This document shows, in pieces, positions 1 through 11,287 of a stretch of DNA of 64,000 bases. The DNA lies in contig NC_066587.1 in NCBI RefSeq assembly GCF_905475345.1, positions 15,607,558 to 15,671,557 of the forward strand, given 5' to 3'. Both the position numbers and the translations under genes were made by a program. The notes beneath the pieces are model-generated. The model worked only from the letters and a program-made list of their open reading frames with translations. It ran no database searches and was not told the DNA's origin. Position 1 is the first letter of the stretch; every line of letters begins with the position of its first letter. This DNA comes from Vespula vulgaris (taxonomy: Eukaryota; Arthropoda; Insecta; Hymenoptera; Vespidae).

Positions 1-305
1 GTGGGCGTCGACGAAGTTCTTACCACCGAGAAGATGTCACAATCGCCAAAAGTTTAAGGAAAGCGTAGCTAAAACGAGAGGAAAGAGGAATATAAGAGAG
101 AAAGGAAAGAAGGAAGGAAACAGAAAAAAGAAAAAAAGATAGTAGAAAAAGAGGGAGGAAAAAAAAGATGAGGAAGATGCGGTCTACCGAGGGTAAAAAG
201 GAAGAAAGTTTTCAACGAGAAGGAAAGCTTGCGAGGAGAGGAACGAAGCGACTGGATCTGAAAGTTTTACATAGTTATTTCGGGTTATTAAATAACGTGA
301 CCCTC

Positions 306-306
<1 letters not shown>

Positions 307-347
<41 letters not shown>
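307..347. repeat. (TA)n microsatellite
   Basis: About 20 uninterrupted TA dinucleotides, directly visible. Confidence 0.95.
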
Positions 348-350
<3 letters not shown>

Positions 351-840
351 GGTATGTATATAAGTATGTACATTGGGCCGTCACGGTAAATAGTGTCTAC
401 AAAGTCTCTTGAGTATAACCAAGAAGTGCACGCAGTCAACTCGGAAAATTACTATCCCGCGAACGATAGTAAATCCCTTTGGTCCAACGAATATTAAATC
501 CTGACATTTCTCTGATTTCGGTAAGAGCATCTCGTTTGCCGTTAATTATTTATTTATTTTAATGGGCTTACATTACGACGACGCTCTTCCAAGTGTATTC
601 GTAAATTATAGTGATTTTCAGACACCCACTAAAGTGATTACATGTCGTCAACTATTCGCGCACAATAAATACGTATGTATGCACGTGCATGAATATATAT
701 ATATAGATATGCATGTCCATTTATTCGCTGTAATACAATCTCAATTATCGTAGTTCAGCTTTCCATTTGAAATGAAATTCTACGGGGTTTCTTAATCATA
801 GAAAAATTCGTTGACTTTCAAAAGCAAATGTGACTTACCA

Positions 841-862
841 TTTTTTTTTTTTTTTTTTTTTT
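841..862. repeat. Poly-T run (22 nt)
   Basis: Homopolymer T22 followed by an AT-rich stretch. It could be a retroposon tail in minus orientation, but no retroposon body is recognisable beside it. Confidence 0.9.
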
Positions 863-3020
863 CAATTAGGTACATCGCAAGAAACCAATAATCATTTTTA
901 TATAGCAAATCTATAGTTACCAGATAAATAGGTATAAAAAAAAAAAAAAACACCTAAAGAAAAAAGAAGGGAAAAAAAAGTACGTGGTCCGTTCTCACGG
1001 AGAAATAAAAGCTCGGATATCAGAGTGTAATATTCATGAGCACGCGATCTTTCCTTTTCTTGGATATAGTATAATATACGATGATCGAAATGGGAGAAGA
1101 GAAAGGCGGAGATGCTTTATGGCCAATTCAAAGTAAATTGAATTCCATCGGACAGGAGTAGTATAGAGAAGATGGAAGAAAAAAGAGAGAGAGAGAAAGA
1201 GATGGAGATAGAGATAGAAATAGAGATAGAGATAAAGATAGATAGAAGGAAGAAGAAGTGCACACAGTGAATACGAAGAAAAAAATCGGAATACATTTCC
1301 GGCGCGGTGCTCGACTTTCTCGTCGGGTAATTCGGTTATGAATTATGAAGTATCCGCCATGGAATAAATGATGATTACTTTTGACGTAGAAACGCGGCCG
1401 ATAATTCACGTGGGGAAGAGAAGCTCGTTCCACCTGACAAAAGTATTTCGCTACGGTTTTCTCTGAATTTTCATGAGCTAGCTTCAACGAGAGAAAGAAA
1501 GAAATAAAGAAAAAAAAAAAGAAATAAAGAAAGGTGGAAATAAAGAGAGAAAGAGAAAAAGAGAGGAACAGATAGACAGAAAGAGAGACAATTCCATTCG
1601 AGAGTAAAAATATGTTCACCGATACTCGACTTCACGTTTCAGGACATTCTAGTTTCTATAGCAGGGACGTTGAGTTTTTTCCAATCTCCATCTAGGTAAT
1701 ATCTTTGGCCTATGCCAAGGACGCCAACGTGGTTTCCCTTGCAAGGGAATCGCGCAAAAAGAAATTTATTTCGCCGTTCGACATCCTCCTCTATAATCCT
1801 CGTGCCAATCTACTGTTATCTATTAACGACAACGGCGAAAACACGAAGAAAGGCAGAAATAAACGCGTTTCTTTCATTTCAAGTTCCTTATTTTTCTCTC
1901 TTTCTCTATCTACTCTTTTTCTTTTTCTTTTTTTCTTTTTCGAAAACATTTTTCAACGTCGCCTTTTATCCGATTAAAAATCAAATAAAGTTAAAAGAAA
2001 AAAGAAGTTAAACGAAAAAAGTTATATATATGTGTGTATGTAAAAATAGGTAAAAATTAAAAGTGAGATCTTTTCTGTTCCTTTTTTTTTTCGTAATCAT
2101 CTTCAAAATCCTCGAATTTATTTTCGATACAACATGGTTTTATTAGTGAATAATTAAAAAAAATAAAAAGGAAAAAACGACGAGAGAAGAGTTTACGATT
2201 GAAACTGACTAATTGGAGAATGAATTTATTGAACGGTGATGTAATAAATATTCCTGAATCAACAACGGATCAAAATAAAATGTCTCCACTCTTAGTTCTT
2301 ATCGATTCTTCCAAGTATCGAGTGACACGTGCACTCTTTCTTTCTCTCTCTCTCTCTTTCTCTTTCTGTCCGTTTCTCTCTTGTAGTTGGTATATTTTTA
2401 AACGAATTCTCGTAATTGGAACGTACGTACGAGATGTTAGTGGAAGATTTTTATTCTTTTATCGGTCGGTAGTACTAAAAATAGCATACGGTAAACGTAT
2501 ACATACTTGCGTGCCTTTGATTTTCTCCTGAAATATTTATATTCGCAGCAACGTAACAAAGTCAGAAACTGAAAAAAAAGAAAGAAAGAAAACAAGACAG
2601 AAAGAAAGACAGAAAAAAGAATGAAAGAAAAGAAAAAACAAGAAGAAAAACAAGGAGAAAAGTACATACAAATGGTTATCTAAATTGAAGCTGCGTGAAA
2701 TTAGAAGAGAGATAACCTCTGTACACACATTTGATTATCTAACATAAATATCAGAATGTTTCTACTAAATAAATGATGAGAAGAGTAATAATGAATATAA
2801 GATCTATTTCAATTTTAATACTTTCGAGAAATAGAGAGCGAGAGAGAGAGAGAGAATACACAAGATCCCTTTATAATCTTAACTAATAATACACGATAAT
2901 CTATAAATATTCTAATTATAGATACATCAAAGTAGTTATAAAGGGATACACCCGTGATACACGGCTCACGCGCGATAGCTCGTAAAGGATGACCGACTCG
3001 TTAAAAATAGAAAATGAACG

Positions 3021-3031
3021 TTCTATCTATC

Positions 3032-3073
<42 letters not shown>

Positions 3074-3082
3074 TCTTCTTCT
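3021..3082. repeat. (CT)n / (TATC)n / (TTC)n compound microsatellite
   Basis: Pyrimidine-only tract passing from TATC repeats to CT repeats to TTC repeats. Confidence 0.9.
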
Positions 3083-3711
3083 TTATTTTTTTCTTTCTGA
3101 ACGAAGCTCTTTAATCCCGGTTTAATCGCAGAGATTTAAAGACGTAGAAGGTGACTTCGTTTAACGGTCGTAGAACGTCGTAGTAAGCTTCGTACTTATA
3201 TCGAATAGTTTCTAGTACCACTTTTCACGCCATGGTGACGTAAGGTACGCTACTTCCAAGAAAACAAATTAAAAAGATTGCCATCGGTAACGTTGGCCCG
3301 AGTTAATCGTGGAAGTAGGAAGCGAGTAGAATACGTCGTGCCTTATCTTTCCGATAAGAGCGTTCCAACCGGCGTTGGCTTTTATATCCGCAAGGTTCAT
3401 AAATTAGACGACGAGGCCCGTTAACATCGAAGAACGTGTACGAATAATGGGCTGGCACACATTACCGCGACACGACCGAAAGAAAAATAAATGTTAACGG
3501 ATACCTACGTATACGATTCTCATGGACGACAACGATCTTGATCGACGTAGATTTATCTATGTATTAATAAATCAACACGATCGATCACGTCGACTTTTAT
3601 CAAAACAGGAAAAAATGGGAGACCATTTTTACGACGTAAACGATATGAAACGCGTGTGGCTTTGTGACTTGAATTATTGTGAATATATTAACAAAGAAAT
3701 ATACACATATT

Positions 3712-3712
<1 letters not shown>

Positions 3713-3756
<44 letters not shown>

Positions 3757-3781
3757 TTAAATTGTGTATATATATATATAT
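3713..3781. repeat. (GT)n(TA)n compound microsatellite
   Basis: A short GT tract leads into a long TA tract, then a spacer and a second TA tract. Confidence 0.9.
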
Positions 3782-4334
3782 GTAATATATTATTTAAGTA
3801 AAAAAGAAAAAGAAAAAAAAAAGAAAGAAAAGAAATAATCATTCAGCATAGATTTACGAATAAACGAAAATATGTTCAACCGCTTAGAAAAGAGCATAAC
3901 ATGTTCGTTTCGCAGAATTCTAAGACGTTTCGTAATCGGCTTTGAACGCGTACCGGCAAATCAAAAACAACTTATCTAACTTCTAACCAACGCTCCGGTC
4001 GTCGAAACACCAACAGACCTTTTGTGGAAGCAACGAGCGAAACAACCTCCTATAAATAGTCGAAATATCATGAGCCCAGTCGCATTAAGTACCACCGAGC
4101 TCGAAAATTAATACCACGGCACGCATACTTACTCTCACGCGCGGCGAGCTCCGCGTTCAAAGCGATAATAATCTGCGTTATATGAGTTATTCGCGACCGA
4201 GGATTATTCGTTTGAAAGAGCACCGAGGTCGGAGTAATCAGCTAATCGATAGGATACCGTGCGTACCAGCTAATACACGAAATGTTATTGCTGTCGTCAA
4301 ACTGGAATTAAATATAGTCAAGAAACGATTAAGT

Positions 4335-4374
4335 AAGAGAAGAGAAGAGAAGAGAAGAGAAGAGAAGAAAAGAG
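4335..4374. repeat. (AAGAG)n pentanucleotide repeat
   Basis: About seven copies of a 5-bp AAGAG unit, slightly degenerate at the right end. It resembles the unit of some fly satellites, but an array this short is ordinary microsatellite. Confidence 0.9.
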
Positions 4375-5059
4375 AGGGAAGGAGGGTGAAGAGGAATAGA
4401 AAGACCTAGAGAAGTCGTCCGTTCAGACCTCGTTCGTTCCTTTCGCGTAGATCTCGCGTTTACGTGGGTGGTTAGTTATCAGCACAAATTACCTTTTGCT
4501 CCCACGCGTTTAATTTAGTTCGGTACATGGAATAATAACGTTCGTTCGTCTGTGACGCGCGTAATCGCACCGAATCGGATAATAAATATTCAAAGTCATA
4601 TATCCAGTAAATTTGCCGGACGTAATTATATTATCGATAACGTTCAAATCATCAACAAATTTCAACGTTCATCGATTAATCTCATAGGAGTGTATACAGG
4701 TAGGAACGAATTTTTTATTATTTACAAATTACCTCGTTAGGTACTCGTTGTAAAGAAGATATAACGCGTATAGCATTCAACACGACCAAACGTTAATTCA
4801 TTCGGAATTAAATTGAGACGAGAAAAAATTTTTTTCCCGTTCGTCCTGTTAAAAAGATTAATCGTTCGTAACGTAGTATCGTAATACAGAATTTTCGAAT
4901 AGATGGCATATACTTTGTAATAATGATCGATTAAAAGTTGATTCGTTGATTCTTATCTCGTTAAGGAGTAGCCTTTTACGTAAGCGATAATAGTATATTA
5001 TTAAACCGATTGAAACATCGAATGCAACGAGTTCTTCGACGACTCGTGGACTTGCGATA

Positions 5060-5060
<1 letters not shown>

Positions 5061-5103
<43 letters not shown>
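5061..5103. repeat. (GAC)n trinucleotide repeat
   Basis: About 14 GAC/CGA triplets with one GGC interruption. Not inside a supportable reading frame. Confidence 0.9.
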
Positions 5104-7654
5104 TTCAATGAATCTTTGTTTAATCCTGGCCGATATATCGAGTTATATACACATACATAACAACGATGACCAAATACAAGTAACCAGGTGCGTATACCCG
5201 ATGCTATCTCTTCGGGAACATGTTACATCGTGCCGTACCGCGCGTGCAATCGGTATGGTAATAAATTATTCCTGCTGTGTATTTCTACGCGTAGATCTCC
5301 ACTGACGGGAGATTGAAAAATATCTACTTGATACCTTATCGCTCGAAAATTTTCGAAAAAAATAAAAAATAAAAAAATGATGAAATAAAAAATGGGGGAA
5401 AATTAAGGAGAAAGAAATAGAAATAAATAAATAAATAAATAAACAAATAAATAGGAAGGAATCAACGTTGATTACGGAGCTGACGTTAACGAGCAGAAAA
5501 AGTAATAACATTTCGATGCGATCGTACAGATATAATATATACACACACACATACACATATAATTAGGATGAGTAACGGTATCCATGTAAATTAATAGGTT
5601 AACTAAAGAGAAATCGATTAGATAGAAATGGAACGATAGATAAACGACGAGCTCTCATGCGGGGAATATATAAAATTAATCAAATTCGCTTTCCACGGAG
5701 AAATCTGCTCGTTCGGTCTCCCGCGATCGATGCCAGGCAGAGAAGTTTCTGAACAAGTGAAAACTATAATTAGCCCATTACTCAATAGAGAATGCCTCTA
5801 AAGTGACTCAAGGCCTCGACAAAAATACATCCCGTCGAGTGTACGCTGGATGCACGACCACCGTCGGCGCAGTTTCAATTTTATGGACCACTATAAATTC
5901 AATTAATTCGATCGAATCGATGTGATAACTAGGATCGTTCGAATTCTATTTCCTAGTAAGATGATTAAGAAACATTCAAGGAATTCATGAACAATAATAA
6001 GCTGTCCTCGCGCGGATTGCGTTACGATAATCTACAAACTACGCGAAAAATTTCAAATAAATTATCGAAGCGCATAATCGATTTCTAATTTTATCAATCT
6101 TCATGAGTCATCGTTAATCGTCCATGATTACTTTTTGCAATCTTCCGTAATACCTTTTAATGCGACGTCAAAACTGGCTAATGAAGATCGTTATACTAAT
6201 TCGTCGTATATCAAAACGTACGTTTGCGTTAACATTTCATTGCATTTAGTCATTTGATTGGTTGCTATATTTCATGTAGCAATATATACATCAATATATG
6301 TTCAATACTATATTTTAGTAAAATAGTAAATATTGGGTATAGATATATGTTGAGTAAGATTTATTAGACGCGTACCTATATACCTTTCGTATATATTGAC
6401 GGACGTTCGAATATACGCCTTTTGCAGTCAAAGGGTTAATCCGTTATTTATTTCTTCCGGACATCGTATAATTTACTATTATCATAAAAAACGTCGAACG
6501 TTTGTTCCCTTTTTGTATTTATTTTCACGATTGCTTTAAAAATACAAAAGTTGATAAAAATATCGTCTACGGATAACTACGATATGATTAATTAATATTT
6601 CTTTAATTGCATCGCTATTACTCTTGATCGTTGTTACTCTTCGATGACTTTGATTAAATTTTTCTCTAAATTCGTAAAACGATCGATACTCCGTAAAAAG
6701 AAAAGATAAAGAGAGAGAGAAACGAAGCAAAAAAAAAAGAGAGAGAGAAGAGAAAAAAGAGAAGAAAACAAATAAATTTGATAAAAAGAAGCCCTCAGTA
6801 TCGAAGATAGAAGTGGCCAGAGTCAGATTAGTCTGAATTGAGTTCCGTCCTTCTCACCGCGCCTCTCGGATTAGACGCACACGAGGAACGGCTTGCAGAT
6901 TGTGCTGAAATCGCGAGTCGCGGGAATTTCCATCGACATGACCGGCTCGACCTCTGTCAGTATCCCTCTCCACTTTCGAACAGAGAATAGAAGGGAGATT
7001 TTTACCGAGGAATCTCCGAGGAATCGTCGATAAAAGATGATAGGTAGACGGTAAAGTTAAGATCATCGCAGAAAGAGATAGATAGAGACAAAGAGAATTA
7101 CAAGATAAATTGAAAGCGGAAAAGAGACAACGTGACGTCCTGGGTTACAGAGAGCTCGGTCGTCAAATATTTCTGTTTTCCTCGACCCCGTATAACAAGG
7201 TTGCCCTTCTAGAGCATCTATTCGAAGATGAAAACAAATTTCTTCGAATACGACTTTATCTCAGACCTTCCCGAGACCTTTCTCGTTGGTAACCAAACGT
7301 ACCTTAGCTTGTGTGTCTCTTCTGCTAGATTGACTCTGGCCACAAAATCGTATCTTATTTTCGCATCATTGGGCAATTTTTTTTCGCCATTTTCGCCATT
7401 TCATCTTAAATACTTCAATCCGTATTAATCGTAATTTTAATCGATTTATTGTTATAAGTACGATGCAATTACGTATTAATTAATTCATATTATATAGTTG
7501 GATACGTAGACGATACACACATGTATTTGTATCTTTTATAACGATCGGAAGGATACTGTTAGAAATTACAATGAACCAACCAGTTTGGAGAAATTAGAAT
7601 TAGAATAAAATATCCTTGTAAAAAATATGATATATATGTGTAGCAACGATCAAC

Positions 7655-7740
7655 CCTTTTGCTTGGATTCAAACCAGAATCTGAACCTGAATATCCATCC
7701 GGTTTTGTAAGAGACGATTCTAGCCGTTACGCCAACCGAC
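7655..7740 (-). mobile_element. tRNA-derived SINE-like fragment
   Basis: Read on the minus strand, 7,734-7,724 gives TGGCGTAACGG, a match to the RNA polymerase III A box (TRGYNNANNNG), and 7,675-7,665 gives GGTTTGAATCC, one base away from the B-box core GGTTCGAATCC. The boxes are about 49 bp apart, in the usual range for a tRNA or SINE head. The flanks do not pair into a proper acceptor stem and there is no CCA-ready end, so a functional tRNA is unlikely. An AT-rich tail follows the B box. This is inferred from the box motifs alone; the family was not identified. Confidence 0.45.
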
Positions 7741-8123
7741 GTGTTACGTACGTATGTACAATACATATGTACGTATGTATACATACAATACAACTTAAGA
7801 TCGATTAAGCCAGTTAACGTGAATTGTCGGTGAAATAAGGAATTATATACACGATTACCGTCAGAAAATATTTCATTCGCTTACGATCGATACGACCTAA
7901 AAATAGCGCGAGATTATTCGGGTCGAGCTTATTTATCCTATACCCGTCATCGACATTCTCAGATGTCTATATACGCGTCATATTTTCATAACAGACAGAA
8001 GAGGATTTCGTTTATTGTTCGTTCGATTTACTTGACGTTATAGAGAGATCGGTCAAAAGAAAGGTAAGAGAGTTTTTAGGTCAGCCTTGGTGGTCCTGGA
8101 GGGAAAAAAGGAAGAAAGAAAAG

Positions 8124-8130
<7 letters not shown>

Positions 8131-8168
<38 letters not shown>
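8131..8168. repeat. (GA)n microsatellite
   Basis: About 18 GA dinucleotides. Confidence 0.95.
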
Positions 8169-8171
<3 letters not shown>

Positions 8172-8260
8172 CGGACAGGGCAATTCGAGTATCGGGACGA
8201 CGCTCGACGCTTAAACAATACATATTTCCAGGATCGATGAAAACCTATATGAAAGAGAAA

Positions 8261-8352
8261 AATAAAATAGAATGGAATAGTATAGAATAGAACAGAATAG
8301 AATAGAATAGGATAGAGTAGAGTAGAGTAGAATAGAATAGAATAGAATAGAG
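8261..8352. repeat. Degenerate (AATAG)n pentanucleotide array
   Basis: About 18 tandem 5-bp units of AATAG with point variants (AGTAG, GATAG, AACAG). The minus-strand ORF across it is low-complexity translation of the repeat. Confidence 0.9.
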
Positions 8353-9332
8353 AAGGGAGGAAGGTAGGGATAGAGAGAGAGAGAGACAGAGAGATAGTGA
8401 GAGAGACAGAGAGAGAGTAAAAAAGAAATAACTAAAAATGCTTGAAATCGCGAGATTATGTAACGTCCAACGTCGTGGAATTAACAGCACCGACATGCAA
8501 CGATGCACCTGTATAGCGATTTTCGTGACGTCGCGGCGATTTGGCGTGTTTAGCAAACGACTTGACGAGTCATTAAACAGAGAACACTGGCAATTAATTA
8601 TCACGTTTGCGTAATCGCTGCTCGACAGCGATGGAGGCAGGATTGCGCAACTATCGCTCATTCTACTGTACTCTGACCCTCTACCTCCCTCCCTCCCCTA
8701 CCTCTCTCCTCTCCTCTTCCTCATCCTCCTCCTCCACCTCCTCTTACTGCTGAACGACACCTCCCTCTCGTCATCCTCCCGCATCCGCGACAACATCAGC
8801 ACCCACAGTTTCAACTATGCTAACCTTAATTTTACCTCCTCGTCATAAACGATAATACGTTTTCGAGTCGTCAAAGAAAAAAAAAAAGAAAAGAAAGAGA
8901 AATGCTTTTTAAAAACGTTGTATTCATTAATATTGTTAATACTGATAAATAATCGAATTATACGTGATTTGAATTGTATATTAGTATTGTTAATATTGAT
9001 GTATAATTGAATTATACATACAGATAACTAATAGAATAATTGATAAAATTTCAATACCTAACGGAAATGAACAAGTAATAGAAATGATGTTATATATACA
9101 AAGTTGTAAGGATCCTAAAGTGATTTCGACTATGGGCAAATATATATTTGGTCGTTGAATATTCATTTTTATTTATTTGATCGGTACTTTCATCAAGTAA
9201 TGATAAATACTTTGTAAAATATTGTGATTAGTATATATATAAGTATTTTGATCAGTATTAAAATATATAATGATATATAAAAATATCGGTACTTAATACA
9301 TGTATAATATGGTATAAATAATTAAACGTTAG

Positions 9333-9387
9333 GATTGCGTCAAGGTTGCAACAGGGTAACGTCTGAGTTGCGTCTGGGTTGCGTCTG
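9333..9387 (+). repeat. 11-bp minisatellite, five units
   Basis: Five consecutive 11-bp units approximating GGTTGCGTCTG; the last two are almost identical and the first three are degenerate. The same dimer occurs in reverse complement at 27,799-27,820. The unit is CpG-containing in otherwise very AT-rich DNA. Confidence 0.8.
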
Positions 9388-11250
9388 CATTTATAATGAA
9401 TACTGATCATCTATTTATAAAATACTGACGAATCGTTATATTTACAAGTATTTTAATTAAAATACTGACAGCCTTTGTATTAATCGATAGTAACATCGAT
9501 CACTTATATTACGTACTCATATTTCTTTATAAATACTGACCATTTGTCTACAATATGATTGAAAATGTTTAGACATACTGATCCTATAAATAACAGATAA
9601 ATAAATATCTCATTAAAACTTTAAATTATATAATAAAGTGATTAATTAACTTTTTACATTATGTAAAAAAGTAATATATTAGACACATATATATATTATT
9701 AATATTTAATTAAATATACGTTATATATATATATATATATATATATTCATGAATGAGTGGTATAATAAATGGCAAAACCACGCGCGTAAACGTCTGCTCG
9801 CGCTCTTTTGCCGAGGAAAAACAAACGGAGGATATTCGCATACATACATCACACTTATCTCGTATCTTTCTTCTACCATCTACGACATAGTGATCTATAG
9901 TTTCCTCTATATCAAAATATAAAAACATCTAGTATAATATATTTGAATAAATCTCTCTAATCCCCGATCGAACTCTAAATATTTAAAACCTAGTCGGTTT
10001 CATTTCGTTTCCATTCGCCTCTTTTTCTCTTTTTTCTATTTTCATTTTATATACTTTTTCGTAACATTAATTAACCATGCCTATCGACTCGATGTTGAGC
10101 AATAAAAAAAAAAAAAGAGTGAGTATGGGGGTGTGTTGTGGTGAGAGAAGAGAGAAAAAAAGAAAGTGAGTGAGAAAAAGAGAAAAAGAGAGAGTGTTTG
10201 TGAGAGAAAGAGAGACAGAAAAATAGAGAAAGAGAGAGTATGAGAGTGTATGTGACAGAGAGGGATAAAAAAATAGAACAAGAGAGAGTGAGAGAGTAAG
10301 AGAAAGAGAGAGAGAGAGTGTTACGTTAGACTGATAGAGGAACCGCCAAACGATGAAAGCAACAGAAAGCGCGTAACCGAGCATGAGTGGCGCACGCTTG
10401 TACAACATTCGTTAGAAATTGCGGCCGATGCCGCGTTTTAACCTTCCGCTCGCACGTGCTCGCCGGCGCGGCACGCCGTATTCCACGCGTACGCATGCTT
10501 AATTGCATGACCTATTTGCGATCTCATTATACAATGCGCTCCGATTATTCAGTTTGGTTCGTGCGCGTTAAACACGCATACGTTCGTACACGTAATTGTA
10601 ATGCACGATCGAAAGAAAGAAAAAAAAAAGGAAAAGCAAAAGAGAAAAAGAGAAAAACAGTAGAAAAAAGTGAAATAGAAATGTATCGTTGGTAGTAAAA
10701 ATTGTAAAAATCAAATAATAGCATGTTATTAAATGTTTCGTTATGTCCAATTGTAAGAATAATTAACGATATAAATTCCACTTTATACGAGTTGCATAAG
10801 TTATAGAAATATCGATTTACGTATGCATTTGTTTGTATTATAAAATTGCACATTTATGTGTATGTGGTATTAGAACACTTGTCATCATTTCTTGCGTCAT
10901 CATGTTATATGAAACTGTATTATACAGAGAATTCGCTGTATTTTATATTATGTATCTTCGATGGGCTCCAATTTACTATTTTATTCGTTATCGTATTGAT
11001 GAGCAAACAATTCTGAATTATAGCTTAGTCAGGAGCCAAAACGATTAATTTCACAAAATGGAAAGTGAAGAGAATGAATTATTGATTAAAAGTGGAGCTG
11101 GCCGGTATTCAATGATTTATAAGTAGATATACATATAATAAATAAAAATAAAATCTCCATGAGTCGTGTATTCATTATTAACTGGGATAAATAGATAATG
11201 ATAAGGACGGTAACAAGACAGTGTCGTGGATGAAAATGAACAAAAACGAA

Positions 11251-11287
11251 TAAAAAATAAAATAAAATAAAATAAAATAAAATAAAT
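11251..11287. repeat. (AAAAT)n pentanucleotide repeat
   Basis: Seven or so AAAAT/AATAA units. Confidence 0.9.

Larger units (their letters stand above)
1..4000. other. Noncoding, microsatellite-rich DNA
   Basis: No ORF here has recognisable protein content; longer open frames are translations of GA/CT runs or (TA)n. Given the minus-strand MBD exon further right, this may lie in a long intron of that gene or downstream of it. The first 57 bases read openly on the plus strand to a TAA and could be the edge of an exon, but nothing supports that beyond the open frame. (TA)n occurs at 307-347, a T22 run at 841-862, and CT-rich repeats near 3,021-3,082. Confidence 0.5.
4000..7660. other. Noncoding DNA with scattered simple repeats
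   Basis: No supportable exon. Contains a (AAGAG)n tract (4,335-4,374), a (GAC)n tract (5,061-5,103), A-rich stretches and one possible core-promoter-like arrangement near 4,051-4,080 (TATAAATAG followed by CCAGTC). Open frames in this stretch are short and unlike any known protein. Confidence 0.5.
7741..9332. other. Noncoding DNA, GA-rich
   Basis: No gene seen. Contains (GA)n at 8,131-8,168, a degenerate (AATAG)n array at 8,261-8,352, and a more complex CpG-containing stretch at about 8,440-8,660 that could be a regulatory island. Confidence 0.45.

Noticed and set aside
1128..1619. 163-residue minus-strand ORF with runs of SLSL
   Set aside because: Both ends are GA/CT repeats read through; the middle has no family resemblance.
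4051..4080. TATA box plus initiator
   Set aside because: TATAAATAG and CCAGTC are spaced slightly too close and no transcript or exon is supported downstream, so it was not listed as a promoter.
7655..7740. Functional tRNA gene
   Set aside because: The pol III boxes are present but the arms do not pair into a cloverleaf and there is no clear anticodon stem.
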